In this document: piece after piece, positions 19,561-29,427 of the stretch | How positions within the stretch are numbered: position 1 is the stretch's first letter | Layout: each line of letters begins with the position of its first letter | Assembly (NCBI RefSeq): GCF_900111605.1 | Contig: NZ_FOIA01000018.1 | Coordinates: 1-64,000 of the forward strand | From: Nitrosomonas marina | GTDB taxonomy: Bacteria; Pseudomonadota; Gammaproteobacteria; Burkholderiales; Nitrosomonadaceae | DNA length: 64,000 bases | Direction: 5' to 3' | The notes under the pieces: generated by a model | What the model saw: the letters and a program-made list of their open reading frames with translations, nothing else | What the model was told of the DNA's origin: nothing | Databases searched by the model: none | Position numbers and translations under genes: made by a program

Positions 19561-20028
19561 ATGAAGAATAAACATCTGCAGATTATAACACTGGCTGTGT
19601 TGTTCCTGTATTCAGCTGGCACGAATGGACAGATGGATTATATTCCTCCGGCAGACAGTATCGGCAAACCCGGTATTGCCAGTGAAGTTACACGAACCAT
19701 TAAATTGACGCTTCTGGAATACATGTTCTTGCCTAATGAAATCTGGGTAGCAAAAGGCGAAACGGTTCGTTTCGTGATAAAAAACGGCGGAGATAAGAAC
19801 CATGAAATGCTTATCGGTCTTGATGATGATCTAAGAAAAGCCGCCAAAGCACGGCGCAAACATATTGACAACCCAAATGAATTGGAAGCGGGACTGGTAC
19901 AATTAAGGCCCGGTGAACAAAAAGAGCTGGTCTGGTTTTTTGACGAAGCTGGCGCTATCGAATATGCCTGCCCTCTGCCGGGCCATTTCAAGGGTATGCG
20001 TGGAATGATTTATGTGGAGACAAAATGA
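19561..20028 (+). CDS. Secreted cupredoxin (type 1 copper protein)
   Basis: After a signal peptide of about 23 residues, the 155-residue product has a plastocyanin/azurin-like fold. Candidate type 1 copper ligands are His in GGDKNHEML and the Cys-His-Met set in YACPLPGHFKGMRG near the C-terminus. A segment of about 35 residues between these (DDDLRKAAKARRKHIDNPNE) carries Lys, Arg and His. It starts a three-gene operon; the next gene overlaps by four bases (ATGA). The likely role is periplasmic copper carriage or electron transfer. Confidence 0.9.
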   Translation: MKNKHLQIITLAVLFLYSAGTNGQMDYIPPADSIGKPGIASEVTRTIKLTLLEYMFLPNEIWVAKGETVRFVIKNGGDKNHEMLIGLDDDLRKAAKARRKHIDNPNELEAGLVQLRPGEQKELVWFFDEAGAIEYACPLPGHFKGMRGMIYVETK

Positions 20029-20579
20029 AAAAACATATATGTACTTTAATAACCGGATTTATTATAACGTCTGGCATGCTGAGTTTAACAGCACCGGCAC
20101 ACGCAACGACAACCATAGAAGTCTATAAAAGCCCAACCTGCGGCTGTTGTTCGAAGTGGGTAGATCATATGCGTGATCATGGCTTTACTGTAATAACCAA
20201 GGATGTTGGGAATAAGGAAATACGCAAAAAAGTCGGTATGTCCGAAACACTCGGTTCCTGCCACACCGCCCTGGTCAACGGATATGTGATGGAAGGTCAT
20301 ATCCCGGCGCCTGATATTATCCGTTTTCTAAAGGAGAAACCGGATGCACTGGGACTGGCGGTACCCGACATGCCCCACGGATCGCCAGGTATGGAAGGAC
20401 GCCGCGTCGATCCTTATAATGTATTGAAAGTCAACGCGCCCGGAGATACCCGCAGAGACGCTGAGATTTATCAGCGATATGATCCTTATGCCAATAAAGC
20501 CGCATCGACTGCTCCGGCCGCGCCTGCGTCAAAAAATGATACTGAAGGTTTCTCTTCCATAATGCGTCTGAAGAATTAA
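20025..20579 (+). CDS. DUF411 (CopG-like) periplasmic metal-binding protein
   Basis: A signal peptide (about residues 1-27, ending HATT) precedes a thioredoxin-like DUF411 domain. Conserved cysteines are seen in SPTCGCCSKWVDHM and later in ETLGSCHTALVNGYVMEGH; DUF411/CopG proteins use this set to hold copper. HIPAPDIIRFLKEKP closes the domain. The C-terminal tail of about 45 residues is Ala- and Pro-rich. Overlap with the cupredoxin and a 11-base gap to the cytochrome gene imply one transcript. Confidence 0.92.
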   Translation: MKKHICTLITGFIITSGMLSLTAPAHATTTIEVYKSPTCGCCSKWVDHMRDHGFTVITKDVGNKEIRKKVGMSETLGSCHTALVNGYVMEGHIPAPDIIRFLKEKPDALGLAVPDMPHGSPGMEGRRVDPYNVLKVNAPGDTRRDAEIYQRYDPYANKAASTAPAAPASKNDTEGFSSIMRLKN

Positions 20580-20590
20580 ACGAACTCAAC

Positions 20591-21058
20591 ATGTCTATCC
20601 GCATTTTGCTAATGTTTGTCGGTGGTTTCCTGCTCGCAGCCTGTGATGATGCCGGGCAGCAGGAAACGCGTTCACTCAAGGAAATTCTTAATCTGAATTC
20701 AGAGCGCGTAGTCAGGAACTTTGATCCCGAGCAGATTAAACGTGGAGAGAGTGTTTTCCAGGCAAACTGCGAAAACTGTCATGGCAAAAATGCAGCGGGC
20801 ACGGCAGACTGGCGCACACCAACAGCAGATGGCAAGTTTCCACCACCCCCGTTAGATGGCACCGCACATGCATGGCATCACTCCACGGCCGTGTTGAAAA
20901 AAACAATTCTGCAAGGTGGGCCGCCTGAATTCAGTACAATGCCTGCCTGGGAAGGCATTCTGACCGAGCAACAAGTGGATGATGTCATCGTATGGATCAA
21001 GTCCTTATGGCCGGACGAGATTTATACGACCTGGTATCACAATTTCGAGGAAAAGTAA
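20591..21058 (+). CDS. Class I cytochrome c lipoprotein
   Basis: The 155-residue product has a lipobox LLAAC (Cys18) and a single haem-binding C-E-N-C-H at residues 60-64. A downstream Met in FSTMPAWEG is the likely sixth ligand. The size, the PPPPLDGTAHAWHH segment and the helix VDDVIVWIKSLW are typical of small cytochromes c that follow DUF411 and cupredoxin genes. It is probably membrane-anchored in the periplasm and exchanges electrons with the cupredoxin encoded in the same operon. Confidence 0.92.
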   Translation: MSIRILLMFVGGFLLAACDDAGQQETRSLKEILNLNSERVVRNFDPEQIKRGESVFQANCENCHGKNAAGTADWRTPTADGKFPPPPLDGTAHAWHHSTAVLKKTILQGGPPEFSTMPAWEGILTEQQVDDVIVWIKSLWPDEIYTTWYHNFEEK

Positions 21059-21154
21059 CACACACAAGTCAATGTGGCATTCTGACAATTTATTCCACAA
21101 ATCCTACCTGATGAATTACATATACAGGTAACAGCAAACGGAATTGCGCTGATT

Positions 21155-22546
21155 ATGCTATCGACATCTGAGTCTGATCCATCAATCAGCAAACCCAAGG
21201 CAGTACGCGGCTCCATTTTCTTTCTGACGGATGATCCGGGTTCCAAATCCGATCCGCAAGACTGTTACGAATATTATGAAGACGGCATTCTCGTACTGCG
21301 AGACGATGGCCATATACTGGATGTCGGACCGAGCACCCAGACAAAAGCAAAACACAAGTTGCTTGCAAATGAGATTGCCGACTACAGCGGCAGACTGGTT
21401 ATACCCGGCTTCATCGATACCCATATTCATTATCCTCAGGCTGAAATAATAGCCGCTTACGGCGAACAACTGGTTCATTGGCTGGAAAAATACGCATATC
21501 CGGCCGAATCCCGTTTTGCGGACAGATCATACGCGCAGGCAGTCAGTCGTTTTTTTCTTCATGAATTGCTTCGTAACGGCACCACAACTGCTTTGATATT
21601 CGGCTCCGTCCATAAAATTTCGATAGACGCATTGTTCAGCGAGGCTGAAAAACTGAATCTTCGCATTATCGGTGGGAAAGTGATGATGGACAGAAACGCT
21701 CCGGAGAATCTACTCGATACACCAGAAACTACCAACGCAGACAATGAAGCACTAATCGCAACATGGCATAACAAAGGCCGTATTCAATATGCTATCACGC
21801 CACGTTTTGCGATTACTTCCAGCCCGGCGCAACTGAGTGTTGCGGCAAGGTTGTATCATGCACGTGACGATCTGTATCTACACACACATGTTGCTGAAAA
21901 TTTACATGAAATAGCTTTGACTCAACAGCTTTACCCCTCTGCAAAAAGCTATCTGCACGTGTATGATGATTTTGGTCTTGTCGGTTCAAGATCTCTGTTT
22001 GCGCACGGTATACATTTAACGGAAGATGAATTCAACTTACTGGCAGAAAAACAGGCCGCTCTATCCTTTTGCCCGACTTCCAATCTGTTTCTTGGAAGTG
22101 GATTGTTCAACTTCAACAAAGCATACCAGAAAAATATACTGCTTGGCATAGGAACCGATATTGGTGCGGGAACCAGTTTTTCCATGTTCCAGACCATGAA
22201 TGAAGCGTACAAGGTTGTTCAGCTGCTGCGGTCAACCCATCAACCGATACAATCCGAAAACGAAGCACACTTGACCCCTTTTAAGGCATTTTATCTAACC
22301 ACACTGGGCGCGGCGCGCGCCTTATATCTGGACAATAAGCTGGGCTCTTTCCAGCCTGGCAAGGAAGGTGATTTCATCATTCTGAATCTTGAAGCCACGC
22401 CACTGCTACAGTTTCGTATGCTGCATACACAGTCGCTGTCTGAACGATTGTTTGTTTTGATGATGCTTGCTGATGACCGAGTGGTAGAAGCAGTATACAT
22501 AATGGGGCGCCATTGCTATGGACACGGTGCAGATGCGTCATATTGA
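21155..22546 (+). CDS. guaD: Guanine deaminase
   Basis: Guanine deaminase converts guanine to xanthine. The 463-residue amidohydrolase shows PGFIDTHIHYPQ near residue 85-95 (zinc His pair), LYLHTHVAEN, FAHGIHLTEDE, and GIGTDIGAGTSFSM with the final Asp ligand. Length agrees with the family. Its stop codon lies inside the half-palindrome repeat at 22538-22553, so the last residues may have been altered by repeat insertion. It is not obviously connected to the copper operon just upstream; a 96-base gap separates them. Confidence 0.94.
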   Translation: MLSTSESDPSISKPKAVRGSIFFLTDDPGSKSDPQDCYEYYEDGILVLRDDGHILDVGPSTQTKAKHKLLANEIADYSGRLVIPGFIDTHIHYPQAEIIAAYGEQLVHWLEKYAYPAESRFADRSYAQAVSRFFLHELLRNGTTTALIFGSVHKISIDALFSEAEKLNLRIIGGKVMMDRNAPENLLDTPETTNADNEALIATWHNKGRIQYAITPRFAITSSPAQLSVAARLYHARDDLYLHTHVAENLHEIALTQQLYPSAKSYLHVYDDFGLVGSRSLFAHGIHLTEDEFNLLAEKQAALSFCPTSNLFLGSGLFNFNKAYQKNILLGIGTDIGAGTSFSMFQTMNEAYKVVQLLRSTHQPIQSENEAHLTPFKAFYLTTLGAARALYLDNKLGSFQPGKEGDFIILNLEATPLLQFRMLHTQSLSERLFVLMMLADDRVVEAVYIMGRHCYGHGADASY

Positions 22547-22553
22547 TAGAGTA
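22538..22553. repeat. Half copy of the TACTCTATCAATA repeat family
   Basis: TCATATTGATAGAGTA matches the right half of the palindrome at 28388-28416 and the right terminal repeat of the element at 40590-40850. The TGA stop of guaD (22544-22546) lies within it. The left half is absent. Confidence 0.7.
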
Positions 22554-22767
22554 CTATTTGAGTATAATCTGCCGGACTGTCACTGCAGCAGCCTGTTTTT
22601 CCACAAACAAATCGTGATTTTTCACAGGTTGTTGTGTATCATAAAAGTGGCACGGTAAAGATTGATATATTGATGTTTTTTTAGGAAGTGCAAACCGCTT
22701 GCAAAAACCGTGAAGCTTACTAATAGATTCTAATAATAACGGCTTCAAACCAGTATAAGGAAAACCC

Positions 22768-23205
22768 ATGGGCGCAATCTTTTTTTATATTTTTGTATAT
22801 TTCATAGGCTATTACGGGTCGGCAATTTTTAATATGTTTTCTGTCCGCCCTTTGGTCACAAACCGATTTATGGCTGCTCTTGTTCCTGTTGTTGCCGTGG
22901 CCATCGCACACGCGTATATGATTGTGACCAAACCACCACCGGCATCGCTGGATATCACCGTCGAGTCAGCACTGTTCACCTATGTAATCATGCCGGTGAT
23001 CATTGTCTCGCTAGGTGCAGTATATTTTATGTGGAATTCCCGCCGGTCAGAAGAGGAAGAAGCAAAGACAGATGATTTAGAAGCTGAGGAAATTGATGAT
23101 ACTGTTGCGAAAAGTGTTGATTCTGAAAAACCTGCAGAGGCTAATGCGTCTGAAGTTCCGGACAACGAGCAGGAGAATGCAAGCAACAAAGATAAAACTT
23201 CATAA
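22768..23205 (+). CDS. Membrane protein with acidic C-terminal tail, unknown function
   Basis: The 145-residue protein has three hydrophobic helices (about residues 3-24, 35-53 and 68-90), then a cytoplasmic-looking tail of about 55 residues dominated by Glu, Asp and Ala (SRRSEEEEAKTDDLEAEE). I do not recognise the family. The ribosome-binding site AAGGAAAA is close to the start. It ends 45 bases before an inverted repeat that separates it from the convergent CADD-type gene. Confidence 0.7.
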   Translation: MGAIFFYIFVYFIGYYGSAIFNMFSVRPLVTNRFMAALVPVVAVAIAHAYMIVTKPPPASLDITVESALFTYVIMPVIIVSLGAVYFMWNSRRSEEEEAKTDDLEAEEIDDTVAKSVDSEKPAEANASEVPDNEQENASNKDKTS

Positions 23206-23249
23206 CCAGACGAGTATTATCAAGTGTGTACTCAACAAAGCTGGATTGG

Positions 23250-23309
23250 AATGGCCTTATTCTCCCGCGATAGTGTCAGTGTCATTCGGCGAAATCGAAT
23301 AAGGCCATT
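23250..23309. terminator. Long inverted repeat between convergent genes
   Basis: AATGGCCTTATTC (23250-23262) and its exact complement at 23297-23309 form a 13-base-pair stem with a 34-base loop. The location between two convergent stop codons fits a bidirectional terminator, although T-runs are short and the loop is long. Confidence 0.5.
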
Positions 23310-23333
23310 GTAATTGCTGACTTTGTGTACTGA

Positions 23334-24080
23334 TTAATGAATCGTTGCAGATTCTTTTTCAGATTCGCACTTCAGGTTAGCACAGTAGGTGTTATGGATA
23401 CCGTCAAGAAAACCCCATAAAGCATCACATGCTTCACGCGTGGCTGCCAGTACTTCTTCCTGTTTTTCAGGCGTGTCCGCAAAGCGCTCAATGATCTCCC
23501 ACTCTGCCTGAGAGTGATAAACATCCGCCTGCTGATGTACCGAAAAGAAAGCATAATCTTTGGGATCGGTCATTCCATAAAATTTGGCCAGACCGTCAAT
23601 CTTGACTGCTGCGATGTCCGGAACCTGTGACTCAAATGCATGTAATGCTGCCAGACCGGCATAAAACGGCCGATTCAGGCAAATATCTCTGAATGTAGAA
23701 ACCAGTTTCTCTGTATTTGGCAGTGCTTTTGCATTCGTCAGGCTTTTGTCGTCTGCACCCAAAGCACATGCGAATTTCTTCCACAACGCCGGATGATTGG
23801 TCTCACCGTGTTCTTCATCAATCAGATTCTGTAATACTTCCTGACGCACGCTGATATCACCGGAGTTCGACTCTGTACTGAAATGCGGCGTGTTAAAGTG
23901 AACGGCGCTTAAATAGGTAGGTTCTGCCAGCACATTATAAAAATACTGTTCAGCATAATGACGTAATTGTTCTTTTGTCAGTTTCCCTTCTGTCCAGGCC
24001 ACGTAAAAGGGATGTTTCAGCAGATGTCTGGCACTGATTGCATCACTGACTTTTTGCTTAAATAGATTATGGGTTGTCAT
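23334..24080 (-). CDS. CADD-type (NE1434-like) p-aminobenzoate-forming diiron protein
   Basis: The 248-residue protein is all-helical, in the TenA/PqqC superfamily, and matches Chlamydia CADD (CT610) and Nitrosomonas NE1434, which make p-aminobenzoate for folate without PabABC. From memory of the CADD sequence, HPFYVAWTEGKLTKEQLRHYA (Tyr26) aligns with its sacrificial Tyr, and VKIDGLAKFYGM carries the Lys thought to give the amino group. Metal ligands appear in DEEHGETNHPALW, FESQVP and HQQADVYHSQ. This ortholog is one reason for assigning the window to Nitrosomonas. It lies near metE, which needs folate-linked methyl groups, though no operon is implied. Confidence 0.88.
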   Translation of the reverse strand: MTTHNLFKQKVSDAISARHLLKHPFYVAWTEGKLTKEQLRHYAEQYFYNVLAEPTYLSAVHFNTPHFSTESNSGDISVRQEVLQNLIDEEHGETNHPALWKKFACALGADDKSLTNAKALPNTEKLVSTFRDICLNRPFYAGLAALHAFESQVPDIAAVKIDGLAKFYGMTDPKDYAFFSVHQQADVYHSQAEWEIIERFADTPEKQEEVLAATREACDALWGFLDGIHNTYCANLKCESEKESATIH

Positions 24081-24196
24081 ATAGGTTTTCCTTTTAGATT
24101 TTCCTTTTTCATTAAAGAAACTGTGTTAACAGTTTTGTTACTATAAGCTATATTCTAGTTCGCATATCATCGCTAATTAATACCACCAAGTCAAAT

Positions 24197-26494
24197 TTAG
24201 CTGACTCTGAAAGTTTTGAAATGGCTCGCCAAATGCCGGCTCGCGGCAACCATGTTACGCAGCGCCGGCCTGACTTCGTCCCAGCTGCGTGTTTTTAATC
24301 CACAATCCGGATTAACCCACAACCGATCAATGGGTATCCGTTGTGCGGCCTTTTGCATCAGTTCGATAATTGAATCCACTGAAGGTATGTTCGGAGAATG
24401 AATGTCATAAACACCGGGACCGATTTCATTGGGATATAGAAATTGATCAAAAGCACTTAGGAGTTCCATGCCCGACCGGGAATTTTCAATGGTAATCACA
24501 TCCGCGTCCATTTCGGCGATAGCTACAATGATATCGTTGAATTCAGAGTAACACATGTGTGTATGAATCTGGGTAGTATCCTGTACGCCACTGGCAGCAA
24601 TGCGAAACGCGCGTACAGCCCAATCCAGATAGGATTTCCATTGCGATTTCCGTAGCGGAAGACCTTCTCTGAGAGCAGCCTCATCTATTTGAATAATACC
24701 AATCCCTGCTTTTTCAAGAGCGAGCACTTCATCCCGAACAGCTAAAGCCAGCTGCAGGCAGGTTTGTTCTCTGGACTGATCATCACGCACAAATGACCAG
24801 TTGAGCATCGTAACCGGTCCTGTCAGCATACCTTTCACTGGTTTACTGGTAAGTGACTGCGCATACTGTATCCATTCGGTACTGATTGCATGTGTATGAG
24901 CAACATCACCATAGATAATCGGTGGTTTGACACATCGAGACCCGTAAGACTGCACCCACCCGAATTGAGTAAAAGCATACCCGGCCAGCTGCTCACCAAA
25001 ATACTCTACCATATCATTTCGTTCAGGTTCTCCATGTACGAGGACATCCAGCCCCAGCGCTTCTTGCTCGCGCACACACGTTTCTATTTCCTGTTGCATC
25101 AACGTTCGGTATTCTTTCTCCGACAGTCTGGATTGCCGCAAATCCAGTCTGGCCTGGCGGATTTTTTGTGTTTGTGGAAATGAACCAATTGTCGTCGTCG
25201 GAAAAAAAGGTAGTTTAATTTTGCTGCGTTGCTGTATGGCACGTTCTCGATAAGGTGATTTTCTGACTGCCGTCTTATCATCGATTTTATTGATACGTGC
25301 TTTCACTGCTGACAAGTGCACACGGGCTGACTGTCTGCGGCTGTTTAAAGCGATCGAATTTTCTTCTAATTGTGACGAAACGCTGCTTCTGCCATGATTC
25401 AAAGCTTTTGCCAATATGTCGATTTCGTCCAGTTTTTGTATTGCAAACGCAAGCCAGGAGCGGATTTCACTGTCCAGTGCTGCTTCGCTTTCCAGGTCAA
25501 CCGGTATGTGCAGCAGCGAACACGATGGCGCAAGCCATAAACGATCCTGCAATGCTGAGTGAATAGGTTCAAGCCATTCCAGCAATCGGTATAAATCAGC
25601 TTTCCAGACATTCCGACCGTTGATGATCCCCAATGATAAAACCTTATGATTCGGCAACCAGTCAATGACTTTTGCCACTTCATCTGTGGCCGTGACCGCA
25701 TCAATATGTAATCCGTTTACAGGCAGTTCACACGTCAGTTGCAAATTGTTCAGCAACTCCCCGAAATATGTCGCCAGCATTAATTTAACCGGTATGGACT
25801 GTAACTGGTAATAGGCTTTTCTCAAAGCATGCTGCCAGTCCTGATCGAGTTCCAGAACAAGTACCGGCTCATCGATCTGTACCCATTCACAACCGATACG
25901 CTCAAGCGTTGATAATAATTCTGCATAAACGCTGACCAGGTTGTCAAGCAAAGCCAGTTTATTACTGCCATCTTTAGACTTGCCCAGCCATAGATAAGTC
26001 ACCGGACCCAGAACAACAGGTTTTACCTTGAAGCCTTGCGCACGCGCTTCGTTAATTTGCTCGATTAATTGCCCGGCTTGCAAGGAAAAGGCTGTGTTTT
26101 TATCAAATTCCGGGACGATATAATGATAATTCGTATCGAACCATTTGGTCATTTCACAAGCATTGATACTGTAATCACTCGCAGTATCTGTAACCCCTCG
26201 GCCTCTCGCCGCGCGAAAATAATAATCAAGCCTGTCTCCAGACCGTGAGCAAACGCGACCGGGTATGTTTCCAAGCAGGAAGCTGGTATCGAGTACATGG
26301 TCATACAGTGAAAAATCTCCTGCGGGCAACCAGTCCAGTTTTGATTGATCGCTCCAGTGCTGCCTGCGCAGTTCCGACGCCGATTTATATAAATCTTTTT
26401 CCGAAATGCTTTTCTTCCAGTAATTTTCCAAAGCAAATTTTAATTCCCGATTTTTGCCAATACGCGGGAACCCCAGATTGTGTGTCGTTACCAT
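24197..26494 (-). CDS. metE: Cobalamin-independent methionine synthase
   Basis: MetE transfers the methyl group of methyltetrahydrofolate (polyglutamate) to homocysteine. The 765-residue length and two-domain structure are typical: an N-terminal domain starting [23 protein letters not shown], and a C-terminal catalytic domain from about residue 430 ([15 protein letters not shown]). Zinc ligands are in [14 protein letters not shown] and in [12 protein letters not shown]. It is divergent from the LysR regulator gene at 26600, the classic metE-metR arrangement. Confidence 0.97.
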   Translation of the reverse strand: MVTTHNLGFPRIGKNRELKFALENYWKKSISEKDLYKSASELRRQHWSDQSKLDWLPAGDFSLYDHVLDTSFLLGNIPGRVCSRSGDRLDYYFRAARGRGVTDTASDYSINACEMTKWFDTNYHYIVPEFDKNTAFSLQAGQLIEQINEARAQGFKVKPVVLGPVTYLWLGKSKDGSNKLALLDNLVSVYAELLSTLERIGCEWVQIDEPVLVLELDQDWQHALRKAYYQLQSIPVKLMLATYFGELLNNLQLTCELPVNGLHIDAVTATDEVAKVIDWLPNHKVLSLGIINGRNVWKADLYRLLEWLEPIHSALQDRLWLAPSCSLLHIPVDLESEAALDSEIRSWLAFAIQKLDEIDILAKALNHGRSSVSSQLEENSIALNSRRQSARVHLSAVKARINKIDDKTAVRKSPYRERAIQQRSKIKLPFFPTTTIGSFPQTQKIRQARLDLRQSRLSEKEYRTLMQQEIETCVREQEALGLDVLVHGEPERNDMVEYFGEQLAGYAFTQFGWVQSYGSRCVKPPIIYGDVAHTHAISTEWIQYAQSLTSKPVKGMLTGPVTMLNWSFVRDDQSREQTCLQLALAVRDEVLALEKAGIGIIQIDEAALREGLPLRKSQWKSYLDWAVRAFRIAASGVQDTTQIHTHMCYSEFNDIIVAIAEMDADVITIENSRSGMELLSAFDQFLYPNEIGPGVYDIHSPNIPSVDSIIELMQKAAQRIPIDRLWVNPDCGLKTRSWDEVRPALRNMVAASRHLASHFKTFRVS

Positions 26495-26599
26495 TGTTTC
26501 ATCACCATTTTATTTTCAATAAGGATTTATCAATTGTACAAACAAATAATGATGCATAATAATGATGATTTTTATAATTTTAATTAGGTTTATTTATAA

Positions 26600-27502
26600 A
26601 TGATTGAACACAGTCATCTCAAGATTATTCAGGCCTTACATACAAACGGCACACTGACTGAGGCGGCCAACAGGTTGTGTCTGAGCCAGCCAGCGCTTTC
26701 ACATCAAATCAGTTATCTGGAAAAGAAGCTCGGTATTGCGTTATGGCAAAAGGAAGGCCGCAATTTGCGTCTGACGCAGGCTGGCCTGTTGTTACTGGAT
26801 GTGGCAAATCAGGTGTTACCGGTATTATCTCAGGCCGAGCAAACGCTTGCAGCCTACAGCGAAGGTCGTTGCGGTATTCTGCGTATCGGTGTTGAATGCT
26901 ATCCCTGCTTTGAATGGCTGAACGCTGTGATCGGGGAATTTATGCGACAAATGCCGGATATTGACATTGACATTGTACAAAAATTTAAATTCTCGGGACT
27001 GGAGGGACTATTAAATCACCACATTGATCTGTTAATCACCCCCGATTTGATAAAAAAAGAAAAAATACATTACGAAACTTTAGCCGAGTACAAACTCATG
27101 CTGCTGGTTTCCTCCGATCACCCACTAGCGGGGGAAAAACCGCTGACGCCGGAGACCCTGAGCCGGGAAACTCTCATTACCTTTCCGGTTTCAATGGAAC
27201 GGCTGGATATTTTAACGCGCTATTTGACACCTGCTCATCTTGAACCGGCAAAAATTAAACGAATTGAATCACTCGAAATTATGCTCCAGATGACCGCATT
27301 AAAGCGCGGCGTTTGTGTTTTACCGGAATGGCTGGCAGACATAAAAATGAAACATTTGAAATTGACAAAAAAACCAATCGGAAAGCGCGGCCTCTCTCAA
27401 CAGCTGTTTCTGGCCATGAGAACATGTGACAAATCGATACCCTATATTATGAAATTTATGCAGGTCGGCCAGCATTCAGCCAGTAACGCACTTAAGGATT
27501 AA
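26600..27502 (+). CDS. metR: LysR-family regulator of metE
   Basis: MetR activates metE in response to homocysteine. The 300-residue protein has an N-terminal winged HTH (LKIIQALHTNGTLTEAANRLCLSQPALSHQISYLEKKLG) and a substrate-binding domain with RIGVECYPCFEWL, where family members carry the effector site. It faces metE across 105 bases. No canonical TGAA-N5-TTCA site was identified with confidence in that gap. Confidence 0.93.
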   Translation: MIEHSHLKIIQALHTNGTLTEAANRLCLSQPALSHQISYLEKKLGIALWQKEGRNLRLTQAGLLLLDVANQVLPVLSQAEQTLAAYSEGRCGILRIGVECYPCFEWLNAVIGEFMRQMPDIDIDIVQKFKFSGLEGLLNHHIDLLITPDLIKKEKIHYETLAEYKLMLLVSSDHPLAGEKPLTPETLSRETLITFPVSMERLDILTRYLTPAHLEPAKIKRIESLEIMLQMTALKRGVCVLPEWLADIKMKHLKLTKKPIGKRGLSQQLFLAMRTCDKSIPYIMKFMQVGQHSASNALKD

Positions 27503-27580
27503 TACGTCTATACTTCAAAACCAGCTTAGAATATGGATTTATATAGTAAACTCACACTCTTTTTTCACTGAAAAAATTCT

Positions 27581-28021
27581 ATGGATGAACAATCAAGCTT
27601 GTTCGCACTGTTTACCAGCAGTTTTCTTGCCGCAACGTTACTGCCGGGTGGTTCAGAAGCCGTTCTCGTCGGTGTTTTGGTAGCATACCCCGATCTGCTT
27701 TGGAATGCGATGATTCTGGCAACGATCGGTAACACGCTGGGTGGTATGAGTTCTTATTTAATTGGACGTTTACTGCCTGACAAAGAAGCTTTGCTGAAAA
27801 AAACCGGCGGCAGCTCACGCGGTCTGGACTGGGTCCATGGCCATGGTGCGCCCATCCTGTTGCTATCATGGACGCCGGTCATCGGTGATGCATTATGCGT
27901 TGCTGCCGGTTGGTTGAGAATAAACTGGCTGTCGGCCATGTTATTCATGGCAGCTGGAAAATTCGTCCGTTACTGGGTAGTCGCTGCTGCGGCCAATACT
28001 GTGGCCGCATCGTTCATTTAG
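27581..28021 (+). CDS. YqaA-like small membrane protein (SNARE-associated/DedA-related)
   Basis: The 146-residue protein has four hydrophobic segments and the VTT-type motif region LLPGGSEAVLVGVL, IGNTLGGMSSYLIGRLLP and WTPVIGDALCVAAGWLR, as in E. coli YqaA. DedA-related proteins are linked to lipid flipping or membrane homeostasis; for YqaA no exact role is known. It is 79 bases after metR and convergent with grxD. Confidence 0.88.
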   Translation: MDEQSSLFALFTSSFLAATLLPGGSEAVLVGVLVAYPDLLWNAMILATIGNTLGGMSSYLIGRLLPDKEALLKKTGGSSRGLDWVHGHGAPILLLSWTPVIGDALCVAAGWLRINWLSAMLFMAAGKFVRYWVVAAAANTVAASFI

Positions 28022-28038
28022 CAAATACAGTTTTTTTA

Positions 28039-28350
28039 TCAGTTGTCCTCAAACAATTTCTGCAGTTCGCCATTCTGGTACATTTCTGTAAGAATATCTG
28101 ACCCGCCAATAAACTCGCCTTTCACATAAAGCTGAGGAATAGTTGGCCAGTCCGAATAATCCTTGATGCCCTGACGAATTTCCTGATCCTGCAGTACATC
28201 GACAGTAAACAGATTCTTCACTCCACAGGCATTCAGAATGTTTATAGCATTTGCTGAAAAACCGCACTGTGGCTGCTCGGGCGAACCTTTCATATACAAC
28301 ACTACAGGATTGTTTTTAATTTGCTGCTCAATAGTGTCTTCTACGTTCAT
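28039..28350 (-). CDS. grxD: Monothiol glutaredoxin GrxD
   Basis: The 103-residue protein has the CGFS active site (Cys29 in QPQCGFSANA), followed by DWPTIPQLYVKGEFIGGSDI and the glutathione-binding region, all typical of GrxD. Such proteins bind a [2Fe-2S] cluster with glutathione and pass it to target proteins. It is the last gene of the leftward hemA-prfA-prmC-grxD series, separated from prmC by 162 bases that contain a palindrome (28388-28416). Confidence 0.96.
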   Translation of the reverse strand: MNVEDTIEQQIKNNPVVLYMKGSPEQPQCGFSANAINILNACGVKNLFTVDVLQDQEIRQGIKDYSDWPTIPQLYVKGEFIGGSDILTEMYQNGELQKLFEDN

Positions 28351-28387
28351 CTTGAATATGCTCCTTATTATTTACAAACTTAACTAA

Positions 28388-28416
28388 TACTCTATCAATA
28401 TCATATTGATAGAGTA
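28388..28416. repeat. 29-base palindrome of the TACTCTATCAATA family
   Basis: TACTCTATCAATA (28388-28400), TCA spacer, then its exact complement TATTGATAGAGTA (28404-28416). The same arms terminate the element at 40590-40850 and recur at 55832-55860. It sits between the prmC stop and the grxD start, where it could act as a hairpin, an intercistronic processing site or an insertion footprint. Confidence 0.75.
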
Positions 28417-28512
28417 CTTGTACCAATTGTCTGTTACAGTAATTGATTAATTAATGACAGCTGCTATAGAGACCGGTCATCACTGTATCAGGCCAGGCCA
28501 GCACAGCCCGGT

Positions 28513-29391
28513 TTAGCTACTATGGCTGTAACTGCCACCGCTTACTCGTTCTATCCCGGCCAGATCCAAATGCGAATGTATCTTCCGAAATCCGTTTCCT
28601 TTAAATAACTGTTGACAGGCTACAGCCTGATTATATCCATGTTCCAATAACAATTCGCCCCCGTCAACCAGAAATACGGGGGCGGTTGAGATTATATGGC
28701 GAATGCAGGCTAAACCGTTTTCCTGCGTTGATAGCGCCAGGCCGGGCTCGAAACGCAAGTCTCCCCGCAACAAATGAGGATCATTCTCTGCAACATAGGG
28801 TGGATTGGATACTATCAAATCAAATTTTATATTTGCGGTAAGTGTGTCAAACCAGTTTCCTTGAATGATATGTATATTATCCACAGAAAGCTTCCTGGCA
28901 TTCCATTTGGCAATTTCAATGGCATCCATTGAGACATCCACAGCGGTCACATGTGCCAACGGCCGATGTTTGGCTATTGTTATGCCAATTGCACCACTTC
29001 CGGTGCCAAGATCAAGCACTTGGCATGGCCGTGACTTTGAAATGCACGCGATCGCGATTTCTACCAGCAACTCGGTTTCGGGGCGCGGAATCAGCACCGC
29101 AGAGGAAACTTTGAATGTAAGATCAAAAAAATCGCGCTTACCGGTGAGATAAGCAACGGGCATACCCTGTTCACGTTGTACAACCAGTTTCAGGAACTGC
29201 TCGATATCTTCCATAACCATTTTGTTTTCTGCATGTGCTATCAAGAATGCGTGATTCACTCTTAAAACATGCTGCAGCAACAGACGCGCGTCAATCCAAT
29301 CAATTTTTCGACATGACCAGTCCAATGCTTGCTGAATGGTCAGGGAAAAACCGGTTAGCATACACTGTTCACGTAATATTGGATTCGTCAC
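28513..29391 (-). CDS. prmC: Peptide chain release factor glutamine methyltransferase
   Basis: PrmC (HemK) methylates the glutamine in the GGQ motif of release factors. The 292-residue protein shows LDLGTGSGAIGI (SAM-binding motif I), the substrate motif NPPYVAEND, and the N-terminal helical domain. It follows prfA, its substrate's gene, by 36 bases. The start may be Met11 (MLTGFSLT) rather than the first Met; the shorter form gives about 282 residues, closer to family length. Confidence 0.95.
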   Translation of the reverse strand: MTNPILREQCMLTGFSLTIQQALDWSCRKIDWIDARLLLQHVLRVNHAFLIAHAENKMVMEDIEQFLKLVVQREQGMPVAYLTGKRDFFDLTFKVSSAVLIPRPETELLVEIAIACISKSRPCQVLDLGTGSGAIGITIAKHRPLAHVTAVDVSMDAIEIAKWNARKLSVDNIHIIQGNWFDTLTANIKFDLIVSNPPYVAENDPHLLRGDLRFEPGLALSTQENGLACIRHIISTAPVFLVDGGELLLEHGYNQAVACQQLFKGNGFRKIHSHLDLAGIERVSGGSYSHSS

Positions 29392-29427
29392 AGTTTTGTG
29401 GAATAAACAAATAGCAAAAACGTACGA

